The notes under the pieces were generated by a model, which saw only the letters and a list, made by a program, of their open reading frames with translations, searched no databases and was not told the origin of the DNA. Position numbers and translations under genes: made by a program. A stretch of DNA of 64,000 nt from assembly GCF_048128805.1 (NCBI RefSeq), contig NC_136005.1, positions 11,160,975-11,224,974 on the forward strand. The letters are read 5' to 3'. Origin of the DNA: Centroberyx gerrardi. Lineage: Eukaryota > Chordata > Actinopteri > Beryciformes > Berycidae. Shown one piece after another: positions 1-7,890 of the stretch; position 1 is the stretch's first letter, and each line of letters begins with the position of its first letter.

Positions 1-182
1 CTGGGGCAATAAAGCACCACTAAAAGAAAGATGAATCTTAATACAGTGTAGTCTGATACCTGTGATGTTGTTAGTTATCCTGCAGTCTCCAGACTCACAG
101 CACTGGCCCAGGCTACAGTACCACTGGTGCAGCAGGCTGATGTAGTCCTGGGGAAAACCTGCCCAAAGGTCCCTGGTAGGAA
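1..182 (-). CDS. Second coding exon of an unrecognised small gene, open at the window edge
   Basis: An acceptor AG at 183-184 follows a pyrimidine-rich stretch, and the exon starts in the phase left by the exon at 625-790 (one base carried over). It reads PTRDLWAGFPQDYISLLHQW and then a Cys-rich stretch with LGQCCESGDCR and an N-glycosylation-like NIT. The frame stays open to base 1, but an AG|GTATC donor near base 52 could end the exon sooner. I do not recognise the family. The Cys and NxT content fits a secreted or membrane protein (inference). Confidence 0.5.
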
Positions 183-624
183 CTGCTCACATCAACAAGA
201 CAAGTCAGTTTATATATTCCTGTTGTAACGGCTAGGTAACATGTCAAAACTATGAAAGCAATCAAATGAAAACAAATGGTTATAAGATTAACAAGCACAG
301 TACAGCAATGTGCATAACTGACTAATTCTTGTGTTAAACATTAGTCTGTACCTTAATTATCATTGATGGATCAGTAAAAATATTAGTATATGCTTATTTG
401 TGTACCAGTATTGTAAAGTATTATCAAAATAACTAAATTTATTACGCTTTTATTTGATGTATAGGTAGCCTACATGCATTACATAAAACCGTTGGACAAC
501 TCCATCCAATGTGGATCTACTGGATGTCCGTTTTTCGCACTGATTTTTAACCTAATTGCTGATAATTAATAAATCCCCTTAAAGAGGATAGCTATAATTC
601 ATTCCGTTCAGAATAATCTCTTAC

Positions 625-790
625 CTTGCTGGGTAGCATCATCCTGGTTTGGCTGACACTCCCCCTCCCATATATTACAATAAATATAATTAAAATAGTA
701 CGTGGACGCGTTTGAAATGCTGTCGAACTGGAAGAAGTCAGCCTCGGCGGATAAAGCCCAGAGTAGAGGCGCAAACCAGAAGAGAAACAT
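625..790 (-). CDS. First coding exon of the same unrecognised gene (putative signal-peptide protein)
   Basis: It starts at the ATG at 788-790 with a hydrophobic leader (MFLFWFAPLLWALSAEA) typical of a signal peptide or signal anchor. FFQFDSISNASTYYFNYIYC follows, with one NxS/T sequon and Cys residues, then a clean donor CAAG|GTAAGA. The exon ends in phase 1 and joins in frame to 1-182 across a 442-bp intron. The hydrophobic start, good donor and matching phase support a real gene. The family is not recognised, and the downstream exons lie outside the window. Confidence 0.55.
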
Positions 791-1429
791 TGGTGAAGCA
801 GCTAGTTTGAGCCCGTCAGATGAAGACTGAACACCGCGTCCCGTCTCAACCCCATTTAAAACCTGGCTGGCTGTTTGCCTACAGTTGCTATCCCTGGGTT
901 GGTCACCAGGAAGCGACTGACCGCTCCCTTACGTCACTTCCTGGTTTTTAGTAATTACTGGAACACGCAATTTGCATCAAATAAGGCAAATTAGATCAAA
1001 CAGACACCTCAACGATCTTAAACATGACCAAAAAAAAATCCTCTCCCAGATTTTCTGCTGGTACACCGTACGTCACTACACCATGTAGTGACGTACCAGT
1101 GTATTGACCGAACAACTTCCTTGGGAACTGGTAAAGCAAAGCATTATGGGAAGGGCTAAAATCCTCTGTACCTGGTTATTTGTTTAATCTGGTCTCGTAA
1201 TACACGTTTACACTACAGCAGTAGTGTGTACACACGTGCCACGGAGGGCAAGAGTGTGTTGAATTTCTTCCAAAAACTGTAGTTTACCTACTTGGGTCCA
1301 GTTGGCTAGAGCAAAAACCTGTACACTTAATATTACATGATTTGAAACCACTGATGTACTTTGAACCAACCCATTTGTAAACAAGTCCACTTTATCAAAA
1401 AGGCAGCTTAAAAAACAATGAACACCACA
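791..1429 (-). promoter_or_regulatory. Putative promoter and 5' UTR of the leftmost gene; intergenic to gas5
   Basis: On the minus strand a TATA-like TTTTAAAT (854-861) lies about 65 bases before the ATG, which would place transcription start near 825-830. Further upstream are an adjoining CRE-like TTACGTCA and ETS-like ACTTCCTGG (929-944), and a perfect hairpin with two TGACGT sites (1068-1096). The gas5 3' end (about 1430) lies beyond. Assignment rests on motifs only. Confidence 0.35.
1068..1096. promoter_or_regulatory. Perfect 13-bp inverted repeat containing two TGACGT motifs
   Basis: The arms GTACGTCACTACA and TGTAGTGACGTAC flank a 3-base CCA centre with no mismatch. Each arm carries a CRE-type TGACGT, and a third CRE-like site lies at 929-936. 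The position upstream of the TATA-like element suggests a regulatory role (inference), but it could equally be the relic of a small transposon terminus. Confidence 0.4.
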
Positions 1430-1447
1430 AGAATCTGCTTCAGTATT

Positions 1448-1453
1448 TTTATT
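1448..1453 (-). terminator. gas5: gas5 polyadenylation signal AATAAA
   Basis: A minus-strand AATAAA in the last exon. It fits a transcript end about 15-25 bases further on, near 1430. Confidence 0.5.
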
Positions 1454-1861
1454 GGCACAATATTTCAAGTTACACTTCAAAAACAGGTTCTTGACAGTCC
1501 TGCCACAGCTCCCGGGCCACCATCACGCAAGGACAGGATCTTTGAGGGGGGAAAGAGAAGATTAGAAACTGAGTATAGAAAACACTGCATTGATTACACT
1601 ATTGGTTCAACTTTTCATTTCAAGAGCCCCTAGATCAATATAGTTCTGCAGAGCCCCATTTGATAGAGGGATTTGTCCATCTGAGATGATGTCTCTGCTG
1701 TAGGTGGGGGGGGGAGTCAAACCTCTCATAGGTCTTGCACACCCTCACTGTACTTTTCATGAATGAAATTATAGGGAAACTGAACTACTCCCCTTTGTCT
1801 GGGACCCCCAGCACCCTTAAAGGACTGCTGGGGGTGCTTGGTTTGGGAACTCCTGGTCTAC

Positions 1862-1939
1862 ACAACCTCAGAATTAATGGAACGGTAAGGAGTATAATCA
1901 AGAGATCTCATTTGGCAGAATCATTTCTTCACAGGTTGT
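1862..1939 (-). ncRNA. snord47: SNORD47-like box C/D snoRNA, copy with altered C box
   Basis: The D box CTGA, terminal stem (ACAACC/GGTTGT) and both conserved blocks of SNORD47 are present: ATTCTGCCAAATGA and ACCGTTCCATT next to the D box. The latter is the 28S rRNA guide. The C box reads GTGAAGA instead of RTGATGA, so this copy may be weak or dead. It shares an intron with the copy at 2134-2206. Confidence 0.7.
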
Positions 1940-2133
1940 TCGAAAAAGGACAAAATACATGTTTTCAATCCAGACACCAGGCACAATTCTCACTTTTAAT
2001 TAGGATAGCCGGGTCTCCTTCGTCTGGTGCACGGCTTCCTCATCCCAGCACAGGCAGCTTTTGGAGGAAGGAAAAACTACTTTAGGGAACCCAATATTGG
2101 AAACCAGAAAACACCATGTTGCATTGACCATAC

Positions 2134-2206
2134 AACCTCAGACAGAAATGGAACGGTATGGGTATAATCAGAGGAATCATTTGGCAGAATCTTTTCATCA
2201 CAGGTT
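2134..2206 (-). ncRNA. snord47: SNORD47 box C/D snoRNA
   Basis: Canonical C box GTGATGA and D box CTGA inside an AACCT/AGGTT terminal stem. ATTCTGCCAAATGA and the ACCGTTCCATT guide match human SNORD47 as remembered, which directs 2'-O-methylation of a 28S rRNA cytidine. It lies in the gas5 intron 3' of exon 2361-2399. Confidence 0.85.
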
Positions 2207-2695
2207 GAGAAGGTTTATTCAAAAGGTAGAGTCCAGAAGCCCATTATGGCATCTAATCAGTAATATTACTGCTATTCAGTGATATACTTGTCTTTTTTCA
2301 TTTTTCTACAAATGAGCAAGTTCCTGGACTAGCTTCATTTCAATTTTATGAAATGCTTACCAAGATTATGCTTAAGATCCAGCTGTCACCTGAAGATGGG
2401 GATAAAGTAAGAAAAATTAAGTTGTAACTACTTTCCAACTGGTCAGAATGAGATTTGATTTACTAGGTTGCTCAGTAAAAGATAAATGTCCACATTGATG
2501 TTCAGGTCAGACATTTGTAAAAACATCACTGAACCCATTCATGCTGTGTATGTTGTATTAGTCATGCATTCTCACTTTAGACAATCCCATCTTTCAGTCC
2601 ATGACTTCCAAACCAAGTCACCACACCTGAAGAGACAGATGGACATGAGAACACACACACACGCACACCCAGCATCAGGATGAGAGTAAAGTACT

Positions 2696-2767
2696 GACCA
2701 GCTCAGCTAGAGCTAATATTAGACTCCATGGTTTACTTGTCAGTCTTTACTCGTCATCACACAGGCC
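2696..2767 (-). ncRNA. snord44: SNORD44 box C/D snoRNA
   Basis: C box GTGATGA, internal CTGA (D'), and a final ATTAGCTCTAGCTGA that matches the SNORD44 guide plus D box (human ATTAGCTCTAACTGA), which targets 18S rRNA. The short terminal stem is GGCC/GGTC with a G-U pair. In human GAS5 this snoRNA lies 5' of SNORD80. Here it lies 3' of it. Confidence 0.85.
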
Positions 2768-2877
2768 AGACTACAGGGATCTAGAAAGGCGTACAACACC
2801 AACTGAGATCCCTACTACTGTACATGAGCAGCTCTTCAGATCCAGATGTGGCTGAGATGGAGGGATATTTGGTTGCA

Positions 2878-3098
2878 AGTAGTGCTGGGTATCAGGGAAA
2901 CAATTTTTGGTATTGACAAGCTTTAAAGCGTTAACTTATAGTAAAAAAATATCAGGATTTTTACCATTTTTAGAATACACAAGGGGATAGCATGTAGAAA
3001 TATGTTGCAGAATGAGGTGGGATCTTTGTGTTGAAAATTAGTTTTCACTTGTACTTAGTTTAGGAAACCATTTAAAAGACTGATACCCAGCCCTACTA
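2878..3098. mobile_element. Small inverted-repeat element (hAT-like MITE) in a gas5 intron
   Basis: The ends AGTAGTGCTGGGTATCAG and the reverse complement of CTGATACCCAGCCCTACT form an 18-bp terminal inverted repeat around about 185 bp of AT-rich sequence without coding capacity. This GGGCTGGGTAT-type end is common in fish nonautonomous DNA elements. It enlarges the SNORD44 intron. Confidence 0.6.
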
Positions 3099-3266
3099 GT
3101 CATCTGGATCTGAGGCACTCATGGGGTCGGCCATGTTTATACTCACCATGTTTCTGGAGGCATCTTGTGCATGCGACTAATCATGGACGTCCACTCCTGC
3201 AAAGCCAACATAAACTTCAGTTTCAAATTATGCGCTCAAGAATTTACAGTTTACAACAGCTAGACA

Positions 3267-3337
3267 ATCCAGATCAGAATGAATGACTTAATTCCTCAAC
3301 TGGATCAGCGACCTGATTCAAAATCATCACATCTGAT
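3267..3337 (-). ncRNA. Box C/D snoRNA in gas5, not assigned to a known family
   Basis: Minus strand: C box GTGATGA, D' CTGA after 15 bases, and a terminal D box CTGA flanked by a TCTGGAT arm pairing with ATCAGA across one bulge. The potential guides are TTGAATCAGGTCG before D' and TTAAGTCATTCATT before D. It lies alone in the intron between exons 3382-3435 and 3147-3196, as its neighbours do. I could not match it to SNORD77, 78 or 81 from memory. Confidence 0.65.
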
Positions 3338-3511
3338 TGTCATTGATGCATAATGGTGTTAATCAGGGACATGATACCTACCCATATCAACTGTATTGTG
3401 ATATAGTCAGTCCATGTTTTGATCACATTGGAATCCTGTATTGGGGAAAGAAAAAAAAGTAGATGTCAGGATAGAGAAATTGATAATGAGCCATCTGTAG
3501 CGTTCAAGATT

Positions 3512-3589
3512 GATACATCAGCTAGGAGCGAAAGACAAATTTATCTTCTTCATGGTTTATCTGCTGAACTATGCTGTCATCATTGTATC
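3512..3589 (-). ncRNA. snord80: SNORD80 copy A
   Basis: Terminal stem GATACA/TGTATC, C box ATGATGA, D box CTGA. The two SNORD80 signatures CATAGTTCAGCAGA (D' region) and GTCTTTCGCTCCTA (next to D) are intact, the latter matching the human 28S rRNA guide as remembered. Identical to copies B, C and D. Confidence 0.9.
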
Positions 3590-3743
3590 AAGTATTAACA
3601 AAAACCTGAATGTGCAAAGTCTCACCGTTTTAGGGATGTGTGATTCTCCATCAGCAAGTTGTACACATCTGGGAGGAGGAAAAAAAAAAAAAAGTTAAGT
3701 TTCCATGTTTTAAATACTGAAGGGCCAAAGGGCAATTTAGGTC

Positions 3744-3821
3744 GATACATCAGCTAGGAGCGAAAGACAAATTTATCTTCTTCATGGTTTATCTGCTGAA
3801 CTATGCTGTCATCATTGTATC
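3744..3821 (-). ncRNA. snord80: SNORD80 copy B
   Basis: Same stem, boxes and guides as copy A, base for base. It sits in the intron between exons 3865-3906 and 3626-3668. Confidence 0.9.
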
Positions 3822-3974
3822 AAGCGTCATCAAAACCTTGCACTAAAAAACATCTTTCACTCACCTTCACTTTGCCTTCTTTTGTACTAGTCAGCCATTT
3901 CTGCTTCTGAAATGGAAGAAAAAAAAGTTAGGAATTTTTCCAAAAACCAAGTGGCCTGACAGGTTGTTGAAGCC

Positions 3975-4052
3975 GATACATCAGCTAGGAGCGAAAGACA
4001 AATTTATCTTCTTCATGGTTTATCTGCTGAACTATGCTGTCATCATTGTATC
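3975..4052 (-). ncRNA. snord80: SNORD80 copy C
   Basis: The counterpart of copy A in the second 464-bp block, with identical sequence. It sits in the intron between exons 4089-4131 and 3865-3906. Confidence 0.9.
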
Positions 4053-4207
4053 AAGTATTAACAAAAACCTGAATGTGCAAAGTCTCACCGTTTTAGGGAT
4101 GTGTGATTCTCCATCAGCAAGTTGTACACATCTGGGAGGAGGAAAAAAAAAAAAAAAGTTAAGTTTCCATGTTTTAAATACTGAAGGGCCAAAGGGCAAT
4201 TTAGGTC

Positions 4208-4285
4208 GATACATCAGCTAGGAGCGAAAGACAAATTTATCTTCTTCATGGTTTATCTGCTGAACTATGCTGTCATCATTGTATC
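4208..4285 (-). ncRNA. snord80: SNORD80 copy D
   Basis: The counterpart of copy B in the second block, with identical sequence. It sits in the intron between exons 4329-4370 and 4089-4131. Confidence 0.9.
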
Positions 4286-4438
4286 AAGCGTCATCAAAAC
4301 CTTGCACTAAAAAACATCTTTCACTCACCTTCACTTTGCCTTCTTTTGTACTAGTCAGCCATTTCTGCTTCTGAAATGGAAGAAAAAAAAGTTAGGAATT
4401 TTTCCAAAAACCAAGTGGCCTGACAGGTTGTTGAAGCC

Positions 4439-4515
4439 GATACATCAGCTAGGAGCGAAAGACAAATTGATCTTCGTCATGGTTATCGGTTGAACTATGC
4501 GATCATCATTGTATC
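4439..4515 (-). ncRNA. snord80: SNORD80 copy E, diverged
   Basis: Stem, C box ATGATGA, D box CTGA and the D guide GTCTTTCGCTCCTA are kept. The D' side differs: CATAGTTCAACCGA instead of CATAGTTCAGCAGA, and the C' area is altered. It is the 5'-most SNORD80 in the transcript and was not homogenised with A-D. Confidence 0.85.
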
Positions 4516-4673
4516 GGGGGGGGAAACATTTTTTTAAGTAGCTTAACGCATCTTAGCACAAAGTAGCAACTCACCTGCAACTGATCCAAGAACATGGAGA
4601 CAATCTGTAAGTTAATGTCAAAGCGTTAATTTAGGCCGGACAATGTACAAATGGACATACGTTTTGTAGTTTG

Positions 4674-4755
4674 CACTGTATCAGTATAAAGTAATCTTTC
4701 ATTCTTTTTCAGAGAGATTCCCATTGTTTTTAAAACAAGATCATCATTAACAGTG
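4674..4755 (-). ncRNA. snord79: SNORD79 box C/D snoRNA
   Basis: Perfect terminal stem CACTGT/ACAGTG, C box ATGATGA, D box CTGA. ATGGGAATCTCTCTGA (guide plus D') matches human SNORD79 as remembered. It lies in the intron between gas5 exons 4798-4846 and 4575-4604, directly 5' of the SNORD80 cluster, as in human. Confidence 0.85.
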
Positions 4756-5087
4756 AATGTGATTGTGTACATTGAACAAATAATTTGGGTCCATTACCTG
4801 TTCTGGATGTTGCGGTTAATGGTCGATTCCAGCAATTTGAGAGCATCTGTAGAAATGACAAACAAAACATGAGAACTCATGTCGAGGCTGTGGAACAAAT
4901 GAAAGCCCTTATTCTAGTGCTTCCTTACAGGCATTCAACAAGGAGCCTTCACAAGACTGCAGTTTCTTACCTGGAGACCAGACAGCAGTGCGCTGGCAGG
5001 AAGCCATCACCAACTGCAAAGGAAAAACCAATACATTAGTTAAGCATTTCAAGTCATTTAACTTCAGCACTCTGGTTCAAGTGATCT

Positions 5088-5170
5088 GTGCCTCAGAAAA
5101 TGCAAAAGGTGGTTGCAGTTTCGTCATCCTGTCTTGTCAAGAGTAGCAAATAGGGTCATCACAGCAGCAC
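5088..5170 (-). ncRNA. snord76: SNORD76 box C/D snoRNA
   Basis: C box GTGATGA, then TATTTGCTACTCTTGA, which matches the SNORD76 guide plus D'. AACCACC follows in the second half, with a final CTGA and a GTGC/GCAC terminal stem. It lies in the largest coding-free gas5 intron (5014-5677). Confidence 0.85.
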
Positions 5171-5677
5171 AGGCATCATGTGCAGACGAACTGCCATGTC
5201 AAGGGGAATGTCACCCATTTTAAAAACTTATGCTATTCCTGTACCCCAGGACTGTTCATCCAATACTTGTGAGATGCACCATTCTTTCGTAACGCTAGAA
5301 ACTGGAGGACCCTTGAATTTGTGATTAAGGATGTAAATTCTCGCAGTGCTCCATTGATAATGAATGGAAAATGACTTAGTAGACGATAAGATTTGTGAGA
5401 GAGAAATCTGGCACACAAATTGTTTAAGTTCTGGTTTATGTCTGTTAATATGAAAATATTAACTTCTACTTTGGTGTGATTTAGCATCTTATGGCGCCAC
5501 CAAGTCAGCACCTTATTTTACATCCCGGTGACATCACATTCAAAGACCGTCTGATTTCTAACTGTAGGAAAGACTGGTGCAAGTTCAGATTGTCCTGGAG
5601 CACAGAAATAACACCCAAATTATTCAAACGGCGATATTCCCCTTTAAGGAAAACTTAAAACAGATGACTTGTCTTAC
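5171..5677 (-). other. Rest of the gas5 SNORD76 intron
   Basis: No second snoRNA with a convincing stem was found. A GTGATGT...CTGA pair at about 5508-5540 is too close-spaced. The sequence looks like a decayed dispersed repeat. Confidence 0.4.
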
Positions 5678-5791
5678 CTCTGTCAGTTCCATCATGTCTT
5701 TCATTGTGTTTTTCTGCTTCTCAGACGCCTGTTGAGAAACAGATTTTAGTACAATGATACTTGTAAGTTTAAAGTGCTTATTTGGGAACAG

Positions 5792-5865
5792 GGAAGCCTC
5801 AGTGTTTAAGTACTCAGAAATCACTTCTGTCCACTACTCTTATACATGAATCATCATCGACTTCC
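5792..5865 (-). ncRNA. snord75: SNORD75 copy (intron 3)
   Basis: Terminal stem GGAAG/CTTCC, C-box region GATGATGA, and TAAGAGTAGTGGACAGAAG, the SNORD75 signature, followed by ATTTCTGA and a final CTGAGGCT as in human. A second copy lies one intron upstream (6073-6140). Confidence 0.85.
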
Positions 5866-6072
5866 AGTCAGATTGAACACGGATTCATTGGTAAATGCTG
5901 CTTACCCATCAGGACTTCAGACGTGGCACCAGCAAGTTGAACCTGATGAGAGGAAACACTTCAGTCATACAGCTCTTATACATTCCTCAACTGAAATCAT
6001 TGATGCATGGCACCATGTTGAGAAAAAAAAATAAAAATAAAAATTCAGGCTTTACTCATACATATTAGTTAC

Positions 6073-6140
6073 CAGCCTCAGTGAAAAAGTCTCAGAAATC
6101 CCTTCTGTCCACTACTCTTATAATGAAACATCATCAGCTG
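6073..6140 (-). ncRNA. snord75: SNORD75 copy (intron 2)
   Basis: Stem CAGC/GCTG, C-box-like TGATGATG, TAAGAGTAGTGGACAGAAGG and ATTTCTGA, which is closer to the human sequence than the intron-3 copy, then a final CTGAGGCT. It lies in the intron between exons 6173-6218 and 5906-5942. Confidence 0.85.
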
Positions 6141-6308
6141 TATAAAGTAAAAAATATACAATGTGTCCTTACCAATTGTTTAAGTCCAGCCTGACTTTGA
6201 GAGATCTCGCCAACGGGCCTAAAAACAAGATGAACCATATATTTGTTAATCTTTTCCCCAGTTGAGTATTTTACAAGTTGATTTTAAGTTAACACTGGAT
6301 GTTACTCT

Positions 6309-6390
6309 CCCATGCAGTCAGAAAGGTTGGCGTTTCCTCAATTTAACTCAGATGTCCCTACCAACACTTATTTCATCATTCATGCATGGG
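6309..6390 (-). ncRNA. snord74: SNORD74 box C/D snoRNA
   Basis: Strong terminal stem CCCATGCA/TGCATGGG, C box ATGATGA, TGTTGGTAGGGACATCTGAG (guide plus D') and a second block CGCCAACC near the final CTGA. Both blocks match human SNORD74. First intron, as in human GAS5. Confidence 0.9.
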
Positions 6391-6711
6391 ATAATCTGCA
6401 ATGCAATGACGCCTGTGGTTGAAAATGACTGGATTAGCTTGTGGCTAGTTCGTTAGCCTCCCAGCATGTGCTGTGGGACACGTGGTGCAGGTCAGGCCTG
6501 CTGCTAGCAACAGAACAAGTCTTTTTTCCAGCTAACGTTAGCAGGCAAACATTTTAAAAAGCAGCAGTAGTAAAAGCACAGCAGAGTAAACATGTAAACC
6601 ACAAGACAAAAACAAAGTTAACAGTTGAATACCGGTAGCCCGCCTACCATAGGTTTGAAACCATGATGTTAGGACAGTGTAGTTACCTGCAACACAAGAG
6701 CGAGGAGAGTG

Positions 6712-6745
6712 AGGAAAAGAAAAGGGTGGAAGTTCTTTATATAAG
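6712..6745 (-). promoter_or_regulatory. gas5: gas5 core promoter: TATA box and 5'TOP start
   Basis: TATATAAAG (6735-6743) is followed 20-30 bases downstream by the pyrimidine run CTTTTCTTTTCCTCACTC, where transcription should start at a C. Exon 1 then ends at a GTAACT donor (6685-6686). The terminal oligopyrimidine start is the known mark of GAS5 and other snoRNA host genes under mTOR-dependent translational control. Confidence 0.75.
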
Positions 6746-7890
6746 GGATGCCGCACAGGCTTGTGGGAAAAAAGGACAACTAGCGCCCCTGCTGGTTGCA
6801 TGCAAAACCTCCTTGGTTGCATGGCTCCGTTCCTGAAAAAACAAAAAATACATGCATTTTCCAGCTCACAAATACAAAAAACGTGAATAAATGACTTGGG
6901 GTCATTTTCAAATGACAAAAGCAATAAACTATAATTAGGTTCACTGCAATGAAACAGTTCACACAATTCTAAATCAGATTCCCTGTGGGTATGGAGGCAG
7001 ATTTCCCCCTGAATTAATACTACGGAAACTCATTGTTCATTGTGAAATTGTAAAAATTAAATGATTCACAAACCCAGTCAGTTCTGTAAATCTAGAAACA
7101 GGATTGCAACCCACATTTTGTTGGTAGTCAATTTTTTTCTCACTGAGCTTGGAATATAATCATCAGACAGAGACAAGATGACTTTCCTTCCCCATCTGTA
7201 GATTGCTCTCTCTGCTCAAAACTTGATAAGTCAGGTTATCATTCAACCAAATTTTAGCTCAACTAATCAACTAATCACTTGTCAACAGTTCAGTATGGGC
7301 CGCATTAAATCAGCAGACTATTATTTTTCCCAACATCATGAATTTTCTGACACCAAGTAGCCTCTCTATGACTGAATCTTCTTCTGAAAGGACCATCACA
7401 AAAACTCTCAGGAATAAACTCATGGAGATTTAATATTATGCATCAATAAACAGGAGAGTCTGATACAATCAATGGTTATGATCAGAATGAAATAAAAAAT
7501 ACATTTGTTTTGATTGCTCTCTATTAAGCGATACTGAGTGATACTGAAATGTATGGCAAGGCCTCAATTCAATATAATTTACAAAGACATAACATGGAGA
7601 AAAAAGTAAAATGGCTTCGAGATTTGTATAACCTCTGCAAATTTCAATTGGCTTATTCCCAAAGACAGTTATCTACTTTAGAGGATGAAATTCAACTGTT
7701 GCAAGTGAGTACAATGAGCATGTTGAGATTTTCACCAAAGGTTTTCGTTGGGTGTGCATGCAGCACCAGTAATATGCTTCTGTCTTTATCGATCCCTTCA
7801 CCAGGTCTAACTATTTTAAAGAGACTCAAACGTCTTTTCATATTCATTTAAATCTAGCAACTTACTTTTCATACCGGTCAAATATCTAGG
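6746..7890. other. Intergenic region between gas5 promoter and osbpl9 3' end
   Basis: AT-rich with no convincing gene. A 100-codon plus-strand frame at 7549-7851 (starts MYGKASIQYN) has no family I recognise and no neighbouring exons. It may be a retroelement remnant. Confidence 0.4.

Larger units (their letters stand above)
3512..4438 (-). repeat. 464-bp tandem duplication of two SNORD80 intron/exon units
   Basis: The block 3512-3974 is repeated at 3975-4438 with almost no difference except poly-A length. Each block carries two SNORD80 genes, a 43-base exon (3626-3668 / 4089-4131) and a 42-base exon (3865-3906 / 4329-4370). The near identity means a recent event, gene conversion, or an assembly duplication. 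Confidence 0.9.
1430..6718 (-). ncRNA. gas5: gas5-type snoRNA host gene (5'TOP, multi-intron, noncoding)
   Basis: A noncoding host transcript whose introns carry the box C/D snoRNAs of the vertebrate GAS5 set (SNORD74, 75, 76, 79, 80, 44, 47). Exons, 5' to 3', from splice sites: 6687-~6718, 6173-6218, 5906-5942, 5678-5728, 4971-5013, 4798-4846, 4575-4604, 4329-4370, 4089-4131, 3865-3906, 3626-3668, 3382-3435, 3147-3196, 2361-2399 and 1430-1697. Internal exons are only 30-54 bases, as in mammalian GAS5, and no conserved frame runs through them. Nearly every intron holds exactly one snoRNA. A TATA box and 5' oligopyrimidine start mark the promoter, and AATAAA at 1448-1453 the end. The symbol rests on the guide elements of SNORD80, 75, 76, 47 and 74, which match the human snoRNAs as I remember them. 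The transcript is probably unstable by nonsense-mediated decay, as known for 5'TOP host genes. Confidence 0.9.

Noticed and set aside
1770..1850. GC-rich inverted stretch (CCCCCAGCA...TGCTGGGGG) as a miRNA hairpin
   Set aside because: It resembles the end of a dispersed hAT-type repeat (CAGGAGTTCCCAAACC) and has no miRNA seed I know.
4032..4221. Short frames across the SNORD80 repeats
   Set aside because: They are created by the tandem snoRNA units and cross splice sites of a noncoding host.
5945..6030. Possible third SNORD75 relic (ATGTATAAGAG, CTGAAGTG)
   Set aside because: No C box, no stem, and only short matching words.
7549..7851. Plus-strand 100-codon frame
   Set aside because: Unrecognised, isolated and AT-rich, so not supported as a gene.
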